Origin: Noviherbaspirillum galbum
GTDB taxonomy: Bacteria > Pseudomonadota > Gammaproteobacteria > Burkholderiales > Burkholderiaceae_D
Direction: 5' to 3'
Assembly (NCBI RefSeq): GCF_010974945.1
Contig: NZ_JAAIVB010000012.1
Location: 248,001 to 312,000, forward strand
DNA length: 64,000 bases
In this document: positions 37,864 through 47,194 of the stretch, piece after piece
How the letters are laid out: each line of letters starts with the position of its first letter
How positions within the stretch are numbered: position 1 is the first letter of the stretch
The notes under the pieces: model-generated
The model's input: only the letters and a program-made list of their open reading frames with translations
Databases searched by the model: none
What the model was told of the DNA's origin: nothing
Translations under genes and position numbers: made by a program

Positions 37864-37892
37864 ATTATATCTTATAGAAGACTTGGCGTGAA
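37864..37892 (-). promoter_or_regulatory. Sigma-70 promoter candidate for DUF3579 gene
   Basis: On the minus strand TTCACG (37887-37892) and a perfect TATAAT (37864-37869) are 17 bases apart. CGCCAAG/CTTGGCG arms at 37839-37845 and 37882-37888 flank the -10 region and could be an operator. Confidence 0.5.
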
Positions 37893-37939
37893 ACAATATT
37901 TCGCATTGTGAGAAACACATCATCTTTCACGGAGGAAAA

Positions 37940-38890
37940 TCAGCCCAGCCAGACCGCCGTGGAAAGCAGCAGCAGCATGAGCATCCAGAGCAGCAAGGCG
38001 CGCCAAACTAGGCCGACCGTGCTCTGCAGGGCGCGGGTTCCAGCTTCTTCGCCGGGGAAGGGATCGAATTCGGCAACGCCGTCGATGGTGACCGCGTCCG
38101 GGGCCGACATGGTCGCGGCGGTCTTGCTGGTGTCGCCGAGGCGCAACCCCATTGCGCCGCCGCCGGCCGCGAGAATGATGCCGACGGCCTTGTCGTTCCA
38201 GCGATCCGCGAAGTTGCGCCAGGCGTAGACCGCGTCCTCGAAGTTTCCGACGACCGCGAAGGCGCTGGCCGTCAGGTGTGCGGGAATGAAGTCGATGTAG
38301 TAGAACGCCTTGGCGGCGAAGACGCCGAAGGCTTCGTTGCGCATGTGCTCCGGCTCGTTCCAGGCGCGGGCGAGGTATTCCGCCACCCGGTACATGACCG
38401 CGCAAGCCGGTCCCAGCGGCATCAGGAACCAGAAGAACACGCCGAACACGTTGCGATGGGTCGTCACCAGGGCCTTTTCCACGGCCACCCGGGCGATTTC
38501 CGAGGCATCCATGGCGGAAGTGTCCTGCTTGGTCCATTCGGCCAGCAGCTTGCGCGCCGCCGCGTCGTCGCCGCTGCTCAAGGCGATCTGGATGGAAGTG
38601 AAATAGTGCGAGTAATGCCGGAAACCGAGGGTCAGGTAGACCACCAGGATATTCCATGCGAGCGCGGCGAAGGGCAGCTTGGTGCAGAGCCAGTAGATCA
38701 GCGCGGTCGGCACCATCAGGGCCGCCATGATGACCAGCCAGGCAAGCCTGCCGTGGCTCTGCTGGCCGGCATTGAAGGAAGCCTCCATCCGCGCGGCGAA
38801 TTGCTTTACCCAGGCGTAGATCATGTTGTCCGCGCGCAGGGGCTTGAGCTGCTCGATCAGCAGCGCGCAGAGAATCGAAAGGAAAGTCAT
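37940..38890 (-). CDS. CobD/CbiB family integral membrane protein
   Basis: Protein of 316 residues with four to five hydrophobic segments and the CobD/CbiB-like start (LIEQLKPLRADN) and YTLGFRHYSHYF-type segment. The authentic enzymes form adenosylcobinamide from adenosylcobyric acid and aminopropanol, but there are no other cobalamin genes in the window. This paralogue group is widespread next to housekeeping genes in beta-proteobacteria, so it may not act in B12 synthesis. It is inner membrane by prediction. Confidence 0.85.
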   Translation of the reverse strand: MTFLSILCALLIEQLKPLRADNMIYAWVKQFAARMEASFNAGQQSHGRLAWLVIMAALMVPTALIYWLCTKLPFAALAWNILVVYLTLGFRHYSHYFTSIQIALSSGDDAAARKLLAEWTKQDTSAMDASEIARVAVEKALVTTHRNVFGVFFWFLMPLGPACAVMYRVAEYLARAWNEPEHMRNEAFGVFAAKAFYYIDFIPAHLTASAFAVVGNFEDAVYAWRNFADRWNDKAVGIILAAGGGAMGLRLGDTSKTAATMSAPDAVTIDGVAEFDPFPGEEAGTRALQSTVGLVWRALLLWMLMLLLLSTAVWLG

Positions 38891-38989
38891 CAGGAAACCC
38901 GTGGAGACGTATAGCCGATACGATAACGCAGGGCAACGCTGGAATCAAACGGCTTGCCTGCGCTTGGTGGCCTCATGGGCGGCGTTGGG

Positions 38990-39718
38990 TCAGGCGCGCA
39001 GGAAATGAAAGAGGTTGCGCAACATGCCGGCGGTCGCGCCCCAGATGAAGAAGCGGTCGTAGGGCATGCTGTAGAACACCCGCGTTCCGCCGCCCGGAAA
39101 CTCGATGGCGCGGCGCTGGTGGTTGGCGCCATCCATCAGGAAGGACAAGGGGACCTCGAAGATTTCCGCGACCTCGAAGGGATCCGCCCTGAGTTCGAAG
39201 GGCGGTTCGACCAGGGCCACCACCGGCGTGACCTGGAATCCGGTGCCGGTAAAGTAATCCGGCAGCGTTCCGAGGATGTCGATATGGCGGCGATGCAGGC
39301 CAACCTCTTCCTCGGTTTCGCGCAAGGCCGTTTCGAAGACCGTTGTGTCGGATTCATCCACGCGTCCGCCTGGCAGGCTGACCTGGCCGGCATGGTCGTT
39401 CAGATGCGCCGTGCGCTGGGTCAGCAGGAGGGTCATGCCCTCCTCGCGCTGGACGATGGGCATCAGCACGGCCGCCGGCGTCGGCTTGACGTCGGCCTTG
39501 CGCATGCGTTGTTCGTCGGAGACTTCCGGCGTCCATGCGGGCTGCGCGGCGAAGTGGCGCCGCAGGTAGTCGGCGGCAAGGCGCTCCGGAGGCACCGCGG
39601 GCTCGCCGGCGGTCGCCATGACGGGCAAAAGTTCAGGGTCGAAATGCAGTTTGGACAAGACGGTAATCCGGGGACGCAGAGGGGGAAACCACGATTTTAT
39701 CGTGTCGGGATGAATCAC
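38990..39718 (-). CDS. CoA pyrophosphatase-type Nudix hydrolase
   Basis: Protein of 242 residues starting at a GTG (39716-39718); no ATG gives a full family N-terminus. The Nudix box GGRVDESDTTVFETALRETEEEVGL is complete and preceded by a LTQRTAHLNDHAGQVSLPG segment, the signature of the NudL/PCD1-like CoA pyrophosphatase group. It would hydrolyse CoA or acyl-CoA to 3',5'-ADP and phosphopantetheine. It lies just downstream of the rplS terminator and 99 bases before the CobD/CbiB-like gene. Confidence 0.9.
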   Translation of the reverse strand: MIHPDTIKSWFPPLRPRITVLSKLHFDPELLPVMATAGEPAVPPERLAADYLRRHFAAQPAWTPEVSDEQRMRKADVKPTPAAVLMPIVQREEGMTLLLTQRTAHLNDHAGQVSLPGGRVDESDTTVFETALRETEEEVGLHRRHIDILGTLPDYFTGTGFQVTPVVALVEPPFELRADPFEVAEIFEVPLSFLMDGANHQRRAIEFPGGGTRVFYSMPYDRFFIWGATAGMLRNLFHFLRA

Positions 39719-39737
39719 GCCGAGGTTGGCGCATGAT

Positions 39738-39764
39738 GAAAAAAAGGCACCCGAGGGTGCCTTT
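39738..39764 (-). terminator. Terminator of the rpsP-rimM-trmD-rplS operon
   Basis: AAAGGCACCC pairs with GGGTGCCTTT. On the minus strand the stem is followed by a run of eight T, 33 bases after the rplS stop. Confidence 0.9.
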
Positions 39765-39796
39765 CAATGCAATTGCCGGCGATGCGGCGAAAGCGA

Positions 39797-40180
39797 TTAC
39801 TCTGCAGCCTGCCCGGTCACGCGGCGGGTCGGCAGCTTTTCCTTGATTCGCGCGGACTTGCCCGAACGCTGGCGCAGGTAGTACAGCTTGGCGCGGCGGA
39901 CATCGCCGCGACGCTTGACTTCGATCGAGGCGATCAGCGGGGAATACAGCTGGAAGGTACGCTCAACGCCTTCGCCCGAAGAGATCTTGCGGACGATGAA
40001 GTTGGAGTTGAGGCCGCGGTTGCGGCGGGAGATCACGACGCCTTCGTAAGCCTGTGCGCGCTTGCGGGTGCCTTCCACGACGTTGACGTTCACCACGACG
40101 GTGTCGCCCGGTGCGAAGTCGGGAATGTTTTTGCCCAGACGGGCGATTTCTTCTTGCTCGAGTTTCTGGATCAGATCCAT
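39797..40180 (-). CDS. rplS: 50S ribosomal protein L19
   Basis: Protein of 127 residues with the bL19 hallmarks [25 protein letters not shown] and the signature [22 protein letters not shown]. It binds 23S rRNA at the subunit interface. It is the last gene of the rpsP-rimM-trmD-rplS operon, 118 bases after trmD and directly before a strong terminator. Confidence 0.98.
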   Translation of the reverse strand: MDLIQKLEQEEIARLGKNIPDFAPGDTVVVNVNVVEGTRKRAQAYEGVVISRRNRGLNSNFIVRKISSGEGVERTFQLYSPLIASIEVKRRGDVRRAKLYYLRQRSGKSARIKEKLPTRRVTGQAAE

Positions 40181-40298
40181 GCTTGGCTCCTGGAACCATC
40201 TTGCCGGCGCGTTTTATGTAATGCCCGGTAGAGGATGGGGTTGAACATGCAGCAGGCCTCGTTGGAGACGCTGTTGCGCGATACTGCGTACTGCCTGG

Positions 40299-41048
40299 TT
40301 ACTGCAAACTGCTCAAAAACTTTTCATCGGCCTTCGTCAGAAGACCCGCCGCGCGGGCGCTGGCGATGAGGTCCGGCCGCTTCTTCAGGGTTGCAAGCAG
40401 TGCCTGCTGGCGACGCCACTTCCCGATCTCCGCATGATTGCCGCCCATCAGGACCGGCGGCACCGCAACGCCCTCGTACACGTCCGGCCGGGTGTAGTGC
40501 GGACAATCCAGCAAGCCGTTGACGAAACTGTCCTCGACCGCGGAACCTTCATCGTTCAGCACGCCGGGCAACTGCCGGACAACTGCGTCCATCAGCGCCA
40601 TCGCCGGCAACTCGCCGCCGGAAAGCACGAAATCGCCAAGGCTGATTTCCTCGTCCACGCGCCGGTCCAGCAATCGCTGGTCGACGGCTTCGTAGCGACC
40701 GCACAACAGGACCAGTCCAGACTCCTTCGTGAGCTCCATCACCCGGCGATGCGTCAACGGCGTGCCTTGCGGGGACATGTAGATCACCCTTGGCTTGCCC
40801 GGTCCTCGCTCGGCCTGGCGCTGCATGGCCGCGTCGATCGCGGCTTCCAGCGGCTTGGCCAGCATGACCATGCCGGGCCCGCCTCCGTACGGCCTGTCAT
40901 CCACCGTACGGTAGTTGTCTGTGGTGAAATCCCGGGGATTCCACAACGACAAGGCGCATCTCTTCTGCTCGAACGCCCGGCGGGTGATGCCCGACTGGGT
41001 GATCGCGGCGAACATGTCGGGGAAAAGCGTGACGACGTCAAATTCCAT
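40299..41048 (-). CDS. trmD: tRNA (guanosine(37)-N1)-methyltransferase
   Basis: Protein of 249 residues, a SPOUT-class enzyme that methylates G37 of tRNAs using S-adenosylmethionine to prevent +1 frameshifting. It starts [13 protein letters not shown] and contains the [16 protein letters not shown] segment and the knot region YMSPQGTPL...[12 protein letters not shown]. It lies 18 bases after rimM in the canonical operon. Confidence 0.98.
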   Translation of the reverse strand: MEFDVVTLFPDMFAAITQSGITRRAFEQKRCALSLWNPRDFTTDNYRTVDDRPYGGGPGMVMLAKPLEAAIDAAMQRQAERGPGKPRVIYMSPQGTPLTHRRVMELTKESGLVLLCGRYEAVDQRLLDRRVDEEISLGDFVLSGGELPAMALMDAVVRQLPGVLNDEGSAVEDSFVNGLLDCPHYTRPDVYEGVAVPPVLMGGNHAEIGKWRRQQALLATLKKRPDLIASARAAGLLTKADEKFLSSLQ

Positions 41049-41066
41049 CTCGGTCCATTTCCCGAC

Positions 41067-41609
41067 TTAGAAGTCGAGGCCCCAGTCGACCGTGATCTTT
41101 TTCGCTTGCTGATCTACCGTCTTGACGAACTGGTCGACGAAGGGAATCAGCCATTCGCGGGCCTTCTCCTCGCCTGTCACTGCAAGCTGCACCCGGAGGA
41201 TGGGATGCGCGCCGTTGTCCATGAGGTCCGCCACCGTGCCCAGCGACTCGCCCTGCAGGTTTTCGACGGCCAGGCCGAGAAGATCGATCCAGTAGAACTC
41301 GTCGTCCTCGAGCGGCGGGAAGTGGCTGCGGCGGACTTGCACGGTGGCGCCTTTCAGCGCTTCCGCGGCATCGCGGTCAGCCACGCCCATCAACTGCGCC
41401 ACGACATCCTCGCCGTGAGTCTTGGCCTGCATCATGTCGACGTCCCGCAGCGCGGGTTTGTCGAGCCACCATGTCCTGGCGTGAAGCAAGGCGTCGGCAT
41501 CGGAGGAATAAGGACGGATGCGTACCCAACCCTTGATGCCGTAGGCGCCGATGATATGTCCTACCAGCACCAGATCCTCAGGGATGGCCATCCCTGACAT
41601 GCTATTCAT
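41067..41609 (-). CDS. rimM: 16S rRNA-processing protein RimM
   Basis: Protein of 180 residues. The N-terminal RimM domain opens VLVGHIIGAYGIKGWVRIRPYS, and the C-terminal PRC-barrel contains FYWIDLLGL and HPILRVQL. It assists 30S head assembly through S19. It sits between rpsP (31 bases) and trmD (18 bases). Either the first ATG or one six codons later could be used. Confidence 0.97.
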   Translation of the reverse strand: MNSMSGMAIPEDLVLVGHIIGAYGIKGWVRIRPYSSDADALLHARTWWLDKPALRDVDMMQAKTHGEDVVAQLMGVADRDAAEALKGATVQVRRSHFPPLEDDEFYWIDLLGLAVENLQGESLGTVADLMDNGAHPILRVQLAVTGEEKAREWLIPFVDQFVKTVDQQAKKITVDWGLDF

Positions 41610-41640
41610 GTTCGAGGGTAAACCTCAGTGAAGCGGTGAA

Positions 41641-41895
41641 TCAGGCGGCGGCTTTCTTGCCGGCTGCCTTGACCAGGCGGGCGACCGTCGGGGAAAGCTG
41701 GGCGCCGACGCCTTGCCAGTGTGCCAGGCGGTCCTGGGCGATGCGGAACGATTCTTCGTTGCCGGCGGAAACGGGGTTGTAGAAACCAATGCGCTCGATG
41801 AAGCGGCCATCGCGGCGATTGCGGGAGTCAGCGGCAACGATGTTGTAGAAGGGGCGCTTCTTTGCACCGGCGCGGGTAAGACGGATAACGACCAT
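41641..41895 (-). CDS. rpsP: 30S ribosomal protein S16
   Basis: Protein of 84 residues from ATG 41895, with GGAAGCAG upstream. It starts [20 protein letters not shown] and contains the [14 protein letters not shown] core of bS16. It is the first gene of the operon; the C-terminal tail is Lys/Ala-rich. Confidence 0.98.
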   Translation of the reverse strand: MVVIRLTRAGAKKRPFYNIVAADSRNRRDGRFIERIGFYNPVSAGNEESFRIAQDRLAHWQGVGAQLSPTVARLVKAAGKKAAA

Positions 41896-41938
41896 AATCT
41901 GCTTCCAAAAAATTGTTCGAGGGCGGAAAAAGCCGGGA

Positions 41939-41968
41939 ATTATAGCTTGCTTTCCGCACTTTGGGCAA
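41939..41968 (-). promoter_or_regulatory. Sigma-70 promoter of the rpsP operon
   Basis: On the minus strand TTGCCC (41963-41968) and a perfect TATAAT (41939-41944) are 18 bases apart, placing the transcript start about 35-40 bases upstream of the rpsP ATG. Confidence 0.65.
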
Positions 41969-42082
41969 GATTGGCGTTCCTTTGGTTTGGCCGGATTGCA
42001 ATCGGGCACCGTGTAGGGCACACTACGCGCGCCCGTCGCCGGCGGGCAGCCGCCGCATTATTGCACGACCGGATTCCAGCCC

Positions 42083-42505
42083 ATGCAGACCGCCCCCCGC
42101 CACAAGAACAAGACGCTCGCCACTTTCCTGGCCGCCCTGCTGGGCGGCATCGGGGCGCACCGATTCTACCTGTACGGGCCGCGTGATTTCTGGGGCTGGA
42201 TCCATGCCGCCTGCCTGCCCCTGGCGACGCTGCTGGTCATCGCCTATCCCGGCCAGCCGCGGCTTTACACCGGCGCACCGCTGGTGGTGTCGGTACTGGC
42301 AGGCCTGATCGAGGCGCTGGTGATCGGCCTGACGGCGGACGACAAATGGGACTCCCGCTTCAACCCGGCGTCGGGCCGAAGTTCGCGTTCGGGCTGGCCG
42401 CTGGCCATCCTCCTGGTGCTGACGCTGGGCTTCGGGGCGATCGCCCTGATCGCGGCGATCGCCCGGGCCTTCGACCTGCTCTACACCGGGGGCGCGTACG
42501 GCTGA
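42083..42505 (+). CDS. TM2 domain-like membrane protein
   Basis: Protein of 140 residues. Residues 8-45 carry the TM2-type pattern KNKTLATFLAALLGGIGAHRFYLYGPRDFWGW, followed by further hydrophobic segments at about 45-62, 66-85 and 105-130. Family members are small inner-membrane proteins of unknown role. It is divergent from rpsP and convergent with the DUF1059 gene, 20 bases away. Confidence 0.82.
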   Translation: MQTAPRHKNKTLATFLAALLGGIGAHRFYLYGPRDFWGWIHAACLPLATLLVIAYPGQPRLYTGAPLVVSVLAGLIEALVIGLTADDKWDSRFNPASGRSSRSGWPLAILLVLTLGFGAIALIAAIARAFDLLYTGGAYG

Positions 42506-42525
42506 TCCGAGGGCAGGAAAGCTTC

Positions 42526-42744
42526 CTAGTGGGCGTGCGCGGCTGGCGCTTCGACGGGAGGCGTGCCTTCATGGAAGAGCTGCCGTATCTGTTCGCGCAG
42601 TTCCGGCGTGTCCTGGTGCTGGTGCACCGTCACCGCATGCTGAACGGCGGCCTCGATCAATTCCTGGTCATCATCGGCGGCGATCGCGACGGTGCAATGC
42701 ATGTCACTCGGAAATTCCCTGCAATCGATGTATTTGCGGTTCAT
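42526..42744 (-). CDS. DUF1059 family small protein
   Basis: Protein of 72 residues with the entire DUF1059 core: KYIDCREFPSDMHCTVAIAADDDQELIEAAVQHAVTVHQ, then a PELREQIRQLF helix and a His-rich end. An AAGGAGGGGC ribosome-binding site precedes the ATG. Function unknown. Confidence 0.92.
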   Translation of the reverse strand: MNRKYIDCREFPSDMHCTVAIAADDDQELIEAAVQHAVTVHQHQDTPELREQIRQLFHEGTPPVEAPAAHAH

Positions 42745-42924
42745 GATGCCCCTCCTTCGAGAGTCGGCGCCGGGATGCCGGAACGGCGGCAGGCACCTGC
42801 CGCGCCAAGAGTGTTATAGGCGCGCGGCGGGCGAGACACAAGAGGGTTGGCGCGTCGGGACTTGACGCAGATCGAACCGCGGGCCGCATCGCTTCCCCGG
42901 AGGAAATCCAGGATGGGAGACGTC

Positions 42925-43353
42925 TCAGGTGGAAATGCTGCTGGTCTCGAACAGCTGGCAGCCATCGACCTTCCAGCTGCTGTCGTCTTCCTGCTGCATC
43001 CAGAAAACCGCTACCCAGACCTTGCCTTCGCTGTCGGTCACCCGGACGATCTGGATCGGCTCGCCCTCGATGACTTCCGGCCGCATGAAGATGGTGTTGC
43101 GGTAGCGGTAGATGGGGTTGTACTGCTCCTTGATGAGGCGCAGGAAGCGGTCGGCGGAGCCGAGGATCATCCGCTTTTCCGGCGTGGCGAGTTCGAAGGC
43201 GCTGTTGGCATCGTCGTTGGCGAATGCTTCGAGCTGGGACTCGACGACTTCGTGGATCGCAATGGCGTCCGCCGTGGTGATCGCATCCATCGCCCTGCAG
43301 AGCGGCGCGGCGAGCGCCGACAGCAATCCGGCCATTACCAGCAAACGTTTCAT
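42925..43353 (-). CDS. DUF4864 family exported protein
   Basis: Protein of 142 residues from ATG 43353, with GGAGGGTGTC upstream. A signal peptide (about 1-22) is followed by a SnoaL/NTF2-like fold typical of DUF4864: a helix with IHEVVESQLEAFANDDANSAFELATP, a FLRLIKEQYNPIYRYRN segment and strands ending WVAVFWMQQEDDSSWKVDGCQL. It is probably periplasmic; function unknown. Confidence 0.82.
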   Translation of the reverse strand: MKRLLVMAGLLSALAAPLCRAMDAITTADAIAIHEVVESQLEAFANDDANSAFELATPEKRMILGSADRFLRLIKEQYNPIYRYRNTIFMRPEVIEGEPIQIVRVTDSEGKVWVAVFWMQQEDDSSWKVDGCQLFETSSIST

Positions 43354-43438
43354 GACACCCTCCGAGACGCCAAGCAAACGCCAACATTGCGCTTACTGGA
43401 GAGAGTCTGGCGGCGGCCCGGAGTTCACTCGTTCAAGG

Positions 43439-43468
43439 AAAACGGGCAGCCTCGCGGCCGCCCGTTTC
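43439..43468 (-). terminator. Terminator after the acyl-CoA dehydrogenase gene
   Basis: AAAACGGGC (43439-43447) pairs with GCCCGTTT (43460-43467) around a GC-rich loop. On the minus strand the stem is followed by TTTT, 30 bases beyond the stop of the 43497-45287 gene. Confidence 0.75.
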
Positions 43469-43496
43469 ACCAAGTGTTGCACTTCGTCAAATCGAC

Positions 43497-45287
43497 CTAG
43501 AACTGGTCCTCCGCCAGGGCCAGCACGCCGGCGCTGCCCTCGACGATGGCGGTGCGCAGTCCCGGTGCCTGGGTCAGGAAGTAATCGGCAAAGAAGCGCG
43601 CCGTGGCGATCTTGGCCGCGTAGAACCTGGCGTCACCCTCCCCTGCCTTGATCTTGCGTTCGGCCACGAGCGCCGCGCGCGCCATCTGCCAGCCGCCGAG
43701 CACGATGCCGGCCATCTTCAGGTAGGTGACGCTGCCGGCGAAAACGCCCTTGATGTCCGACCGCGAATGCGCGACCACGAAATCCACGACCTCTTCCAGC
43801 GACTTCGACGCGGCCGCGAGTTGGTTGCGGATCACCGCCAAATCGCCCGACGCATACGCCGACAGTTCTTCCTCGGTGCGTCGCACCTGCGCGAGGATGC
43901 CTTTCGCCGTGGCGCCGCCGTCGCGCGCCGTCTTGCGGCCGACGAGGTCGTTGGCCTGGATCGCCGTGGTGCCTTCGTAGATCGGGAGGATGCGGGCATC
44001 GCGGTAGTACTGCGCCGCGCCGGTCTCCTCGATGAAACCCATGCCTCCGTGCACCTGCACGCCGGTGGAGGTGACGTCGATGGACAGTTCGGTAGACCAG
44101 CCCTTGACGATGGGCACCATGTATTCGTAGAACGCCTGGTTGGCCTTGCGCGCGGCGTCGTCGGCGTGGTGATGGGCCGCATCGTAAGCCGCGGCCGTGA
44201 CGTAGGCCAGCGCGCGGGCGGCCTCGGTCTGGGCGCGCATGGACATGAGCATGCGCCGCACGTCCGGATGATGGATGATCGCGACCGGGCCGCTCGATCC
44301 GGCGAGGTCGCGCGACTGGACGCGGTCGCGGGCATATTGCACGGCCTTCTGGTAGGCGCGTTCCGCCACGCCAACGCCCTGCATGCCGACGGCGAAGCGG
44401 GCGGCGTTCATCATGATGAACATGTACTCCAGGCCGCGGTTTTCTTCGCCCACGAGGGTGCCGATGGCGCCGCCATGGTCGCCGAACTGCAGCACGGCGG
44501 TCGGGCTGGCCTTGATGCCGAGCTTGTGCTCGATGGACACGCAGTGCACGTCGTTGCGCTCGCCCAGCGAGCCATCCTCGTTGACGAGGAACTTCGGCAC
44601 GACGAAGAGCGAAATGCCCTTGACGCCTTCGGGCGCGTCGGGCGTCCGTGCCAGCACGAGATGGACGATGTTTTCCGCCATGTCGTGCTCGCCGTAGGTG
44701 ATGAAAATCTTGGTGCCGAAGACTTTGTACGTGCCGTTGCCTTGGGGCACGGCGCGGGTGCGCACCAGCGCGAGGTCGGAGCCGGCCTGGGGCTCGGTGA
44801 GGTTCATCGTGCCGGTCCACTTGCCCGAGACGAGGTTGCCGAGGTAGATCCGCTTCTGCTCATCGCTGCCGGCCGTCAGCAGCGCCTCGATGGCGCCGTC
44901 GGTCAGCAGGGGGCACAGGGCGAAGGAAAGATTCGCCGAGTTGAGCATTTCGATGCAGGGGGTCGCCACCAGCTTGGGAAGGCCCTGGCCGCCGAATTCG
45001 ACGGGGTGCTGCACACCCTGCCAGCCGGCTTCGGCGAAGGCCTTGTAGGCATCGCGGAAGCCCTTGGTGGTGGTGACGGTGCCATCCTTCCAGAAGCTGG
45101 GTTCCTTGTCGCCCGCGACGTTGAGTTCGCCGACCACTTCGCTGCAGTACTTGGCGTTTTCTTCGAGGACCGCTTCCACGGTTTCGGGGCTGGCGTCTTC
45201 GCAGCCAGGCAGGGCATTCACTTCGGACAGGCCGGCCAGTTCGTTGATCACGAACAGCATGTCCTTCAACGGGGCGACGTAGCTCAT
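43497..45287 (-). CDS. Acyl-CoA dehydrogenase, long C-terminally extended type
   Basis: Protein of 596 residues, the size of the family with an extra N-terminal and a C-terminal acyl-CoA dehydrogenase-associated domain. Signatures include MNLTEPQAGSDLALVRTRA (flavin loop) and the catalytic-region segment IEETGAAQYYRDARILPIYEGTTAIQANDLVGRK. The glutamate of PIYEGTTAIQ-type motifs fits the catalytic base position. A TGGAGACC site precedes the ATG. It follows etfB-etfA by 180 bases on the same strand, so it is a natural electron donor to that ETF. Chain-length range is unknown; fatty-acid beta-oxidation is the likely role. Confidence 0.93.
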   Translation of the reverse strand: MSYVAPLKDMLFVINELAGLSEVNALPGCEDASPETVEAVLEENAKYCSEVVGELNVAGDKEPSFWKDGTVTTTKGFRDAYKAFAEAGWQGVQHPVEFGGQGLPKLVATPCIEMLNSANLSFALCPLLTDGAIEALLTAGSDEQKRIYLGNLVSGKWTGTMNLTEPQAGSDLALVRTRAVPQGNGTYKVFGTKIFITYGEHDMAENIVHLVLARTPDAPEGVKGISLFVVPKFLVNEDGSLGERNDVHCVSIEHKLGIKASPTAVLQFGDHGGAIGTLVGEENRGLEYMFIMMNAARFAVGMQGVGVAERAYQKAVQYARDRVQSRDLAGSSGPVAIIHHPDVRRMLMSMRAQTEAARALAYVTAAAYDAAHHHADDAARKANQAFYEYMVPIVKGWSTELSIDVTSTGVQVHGGMGFIEETGAAQYYRDARILPIYEGTTAIQANDLVGRKTARDGGATAKGILAQVRRTEEELSAYASGDLAVIRNQLAAASKSLEEVVDFVVAHSRSDIKGVFAGSVTYLKMAGIVLGGWQMARAALVAERKIKAGEGDARFYAAKIATARFFADYFLTQAPGLRTAIVEGSAGVLALAEDQF

Positions 45288-45319
45288 CGGGGTCTCCAGA
45301 TAAGAGAGAGGCAGGAATA

Positions 45320-45374
45320 CCGGGATTGTCCGGCATGATGGAAGAAATTCCTGTCAGCCTTGCGACAATCCCGG
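45320..45374. promoter_or_regulatory. Inverted repeat upstream of acyl-CoA dehydrogenase gene
   Basis: CCGGGATTGTC (45320-45330) and GACAATCCCGG (45364-45374) are perfect 11-base reverse complements separated by 33 bases, 33 bases before the ATG. It could be a two-site operator or a leader hairpin. Confidence 0.4.
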
Positions 45375-45467
45375 CATGCCCGCCCGGTTTTCTTGACGTA
45401 TTTACTGCGGCGGGATGGCCTCGTGGCCAACCCTTTGTTGTTTGCGCGTGAAACCGCGCTCAGGTCA

Positions 45468-46397
45468 TCAGCCCAGCTGGCTGACGAGCTGCGGCACGAG
45501 CTCGAACAGGTCGCCGACGATGCCGTAGTCGGCCACCGAGAAGATCGGCGCTTCCGGATCCTTGTTGATGGCGACGATGGTCTTCGAGTCCTTCATGCCG
45601 GCCAGGTGCTGGATCGCACCGGAGATGCCGACCGCGATGTACAGCTGCGGAGCAACGATCTTGCCGGTTTGGCCGACCTGCCAGTCGTTGGGCACGAAGC
45701 CGGCGTCGACGGCCGCGCGGGACGCGCCCATGGCGGCGCCGAGCTTGTCGGCCAGCGGTTCGAGGATCTTGAAGTTCTCGCCCGAGCCCATGCCGCGGCC
45801 GCCGGAAACGATGATCTTGGCGGCGGTCAGTTCCGGACGGTCGGACTTGGCCAGCTCGCGGTTGACGAAGGACGACTTGCCGAAGTCAGGCGCGGCGGAA
45901 ATGGTTTCCACGGCGGCGTTGCCGCTGGCGGCGGCGGCGTCGAAGCCGGTGGTGCGCACGGTGATGACCTTCACCGGGTCGACCGATTGCACGGTGGCAA
46001 TCGCGTTGCCGGCGTAAATCGGACGCTCGAAGGTATCGGGCGAATCGACCTTGATGATCTCGGAGATCTGGCCGACGTCCAGCTTGGCGGCTACGCGCGG
46101 CAGGATATTCTTGCCGTAGGCGGTGGCGGGCGCGAGGATGTGGCTGTAGGCGGAGGCGATCGCCAGCACCTGCTCGGCGACGTTCTCGGCGAGGCCGTCG
46201 GCGAAATGCGCGGCGTCGGCCAGCAGCACCTTGGAGACGCCGGCGATCTTGGACGCGGCTTCGGCGGCGGCGCCGGCATTGTGGCCGGCAACCAGGACAT
46301 GGACGTCGCCGCCGCACTGGGCGGCCGCGGTGACGGTGTTGAGGGTGCTTCCCTTGAGCGAAGCGTTGTCGTGTTCAGCAATGACGAGTGCGGTCAT
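45468..46397 (-). CDS. etfA: Electron transfer flavoprotein subunit alpha
   Basis: Protein of 309 residues. The N-terminal part is the adenine-nucleotide alpha-hydrolase-like domain. The C-terminal FAD domain shows [48 protein letters not shown] and [25 protein letters not shown], the family signature. It forms a heterodimer with EtfB, carrying electrons from acyl-CoA dehydrogenases to ETF-ubiquinone oxidoreductase. It is 24 bases downstream of etfB. Confidence 0.98.
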   Translation of the reverse strand: MTALVIAEHDNASLKGSTLNTVTAAAQCGGDVHVLVAGHNAGAAAEAASKIAGVSKVLLADAAHFADGLAENVAEQVLAIASAYSHILAPATAYGKNILPRVAAKLDVGQISEIIKVDSPDTFERPIYAGNAIATVQSVDPVKVITVRTTGFDAAAASGNAAVETISAAPDFGKSSFVNRELAKSDRPELTAAKIIVSGGRGMGSGENFKILEPLADKLGAAMGASRAAVDAGFVPNDWQVGQTGKIVAPQLYIAVGISGAIQHLAGMKDSKTIVAINKDPEAPIFSVADYGIVGDLFELVPQLVSQLG

Positions 46398-46421
46398 GGT
46401 GGAAATCCGTATCTGAATGAG

Positions 46422-47171
46422 TTAGATGACTTTGGCTTCGTTCTTGAGCTTGGAGACCAGCTCGTCGACCGTCTTGACCACGATGCCGGCGGAGCGCTTG
46501 GGCGGCTCGGCGACCTTCAGGGTCTTCAGGCGCGGCGTGACGTCCACGCCCAGGTCGGCCGGCTTGACGTTTTCCAGCGGCTTCTTCTTGGCCTTCATGA
46601 TGTTAGGCAGCGTGACGTAGCGCGGCTCGTTCAGGCGCAGGTCGGTGGTGACGATGGCCGGCAGCTGCAGGGCCACGGTTTCCAGGCCGCCGTCGACTTC
46701 GCGGGTCACGGTTGCCTTGTCGCCCTCGACGGTGACCTTGGAGGCGAAGGTGGCTTGCGGCCAGCCCAGCAGCGCGGCAAGCATCTGGCCGGTCTGGTTG
46801 CAGTCGTCGTCGATGGCCTGCTTGCCGAGGATGATGAGCTGGGGCTGTTCCTTGTCGGCCACGGCCTTGAGCAGCTTGGCCACGGCCAGCGGCTGCAGTT
46901 CCTCGGCGGTCTCGACCAGGATGCCGCGGTCGGCGCCGATGGCCATCGCGGTGCGCAGGGTTTCCTGCGACTGGGTCGGGCCGGCGGACACGGCGATGAT
47001 CTCGGTGACCTTGCCGCCTTCCTTCAGGCGGGTAGCTTCTTCGACGGCAATTTCATCAAAGGGATTCATCGACATCTTGACGTTCGCGATGTCCACGCCG
47101 GTGCCGTCGGACTTGACGCGGACTTTGACGTTGTAGTCCACCACGCGCTTGACTGGTACCAAAACTTTCAT
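46422..47171 (-). CDS. etfB: Electron transfer flavoprotein subunit beta
   Basis: Protein of 249 residues beginning [20 protein letters not shown], with the AMP-site region [27 protein letters not shown] and the signature around [17 protein letters not shown]. It is the partner of EtfA in a single operon. The upstream region holds a TATAAT and a LiuR-like palindrome, pointing to control by fatty-acid or branched-chain amino-acid breakdown (inference). Confidence 0.98.
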   Translation of the reverse strand: MKVLVPVKRVVDYNVKVRVKSDGTGVDIANVKMSMNPFDEIAVEEATRLKEGGKVTEIIAVSAGPTQSQETLRTAMAIGADRGILVETAEELQPLAVAKLLKAVADKEQPQLIILGKQAIDDDCNQTGQMLAALLGWPQATFASKVTVEGDKATVTREVDGGLETVALQLPAIVTTDLRLNEPRYVTLPNIMKAKKKPLENVKPADLGVDVTPRLKTLKVAEPPKRSAGIVVKTVDELVSKLKNEAKVI

Positions 47172-47194
47172 AGCTGTGCCCTTGTAAAAAACAA

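Noticed and set aside
37940-38890. Cobalamin biosynthesis locus
   Set aside because: Only a CobD/CbiB-like membrane protein is present; no other B12 genes are near, so the pathway was not assigned.
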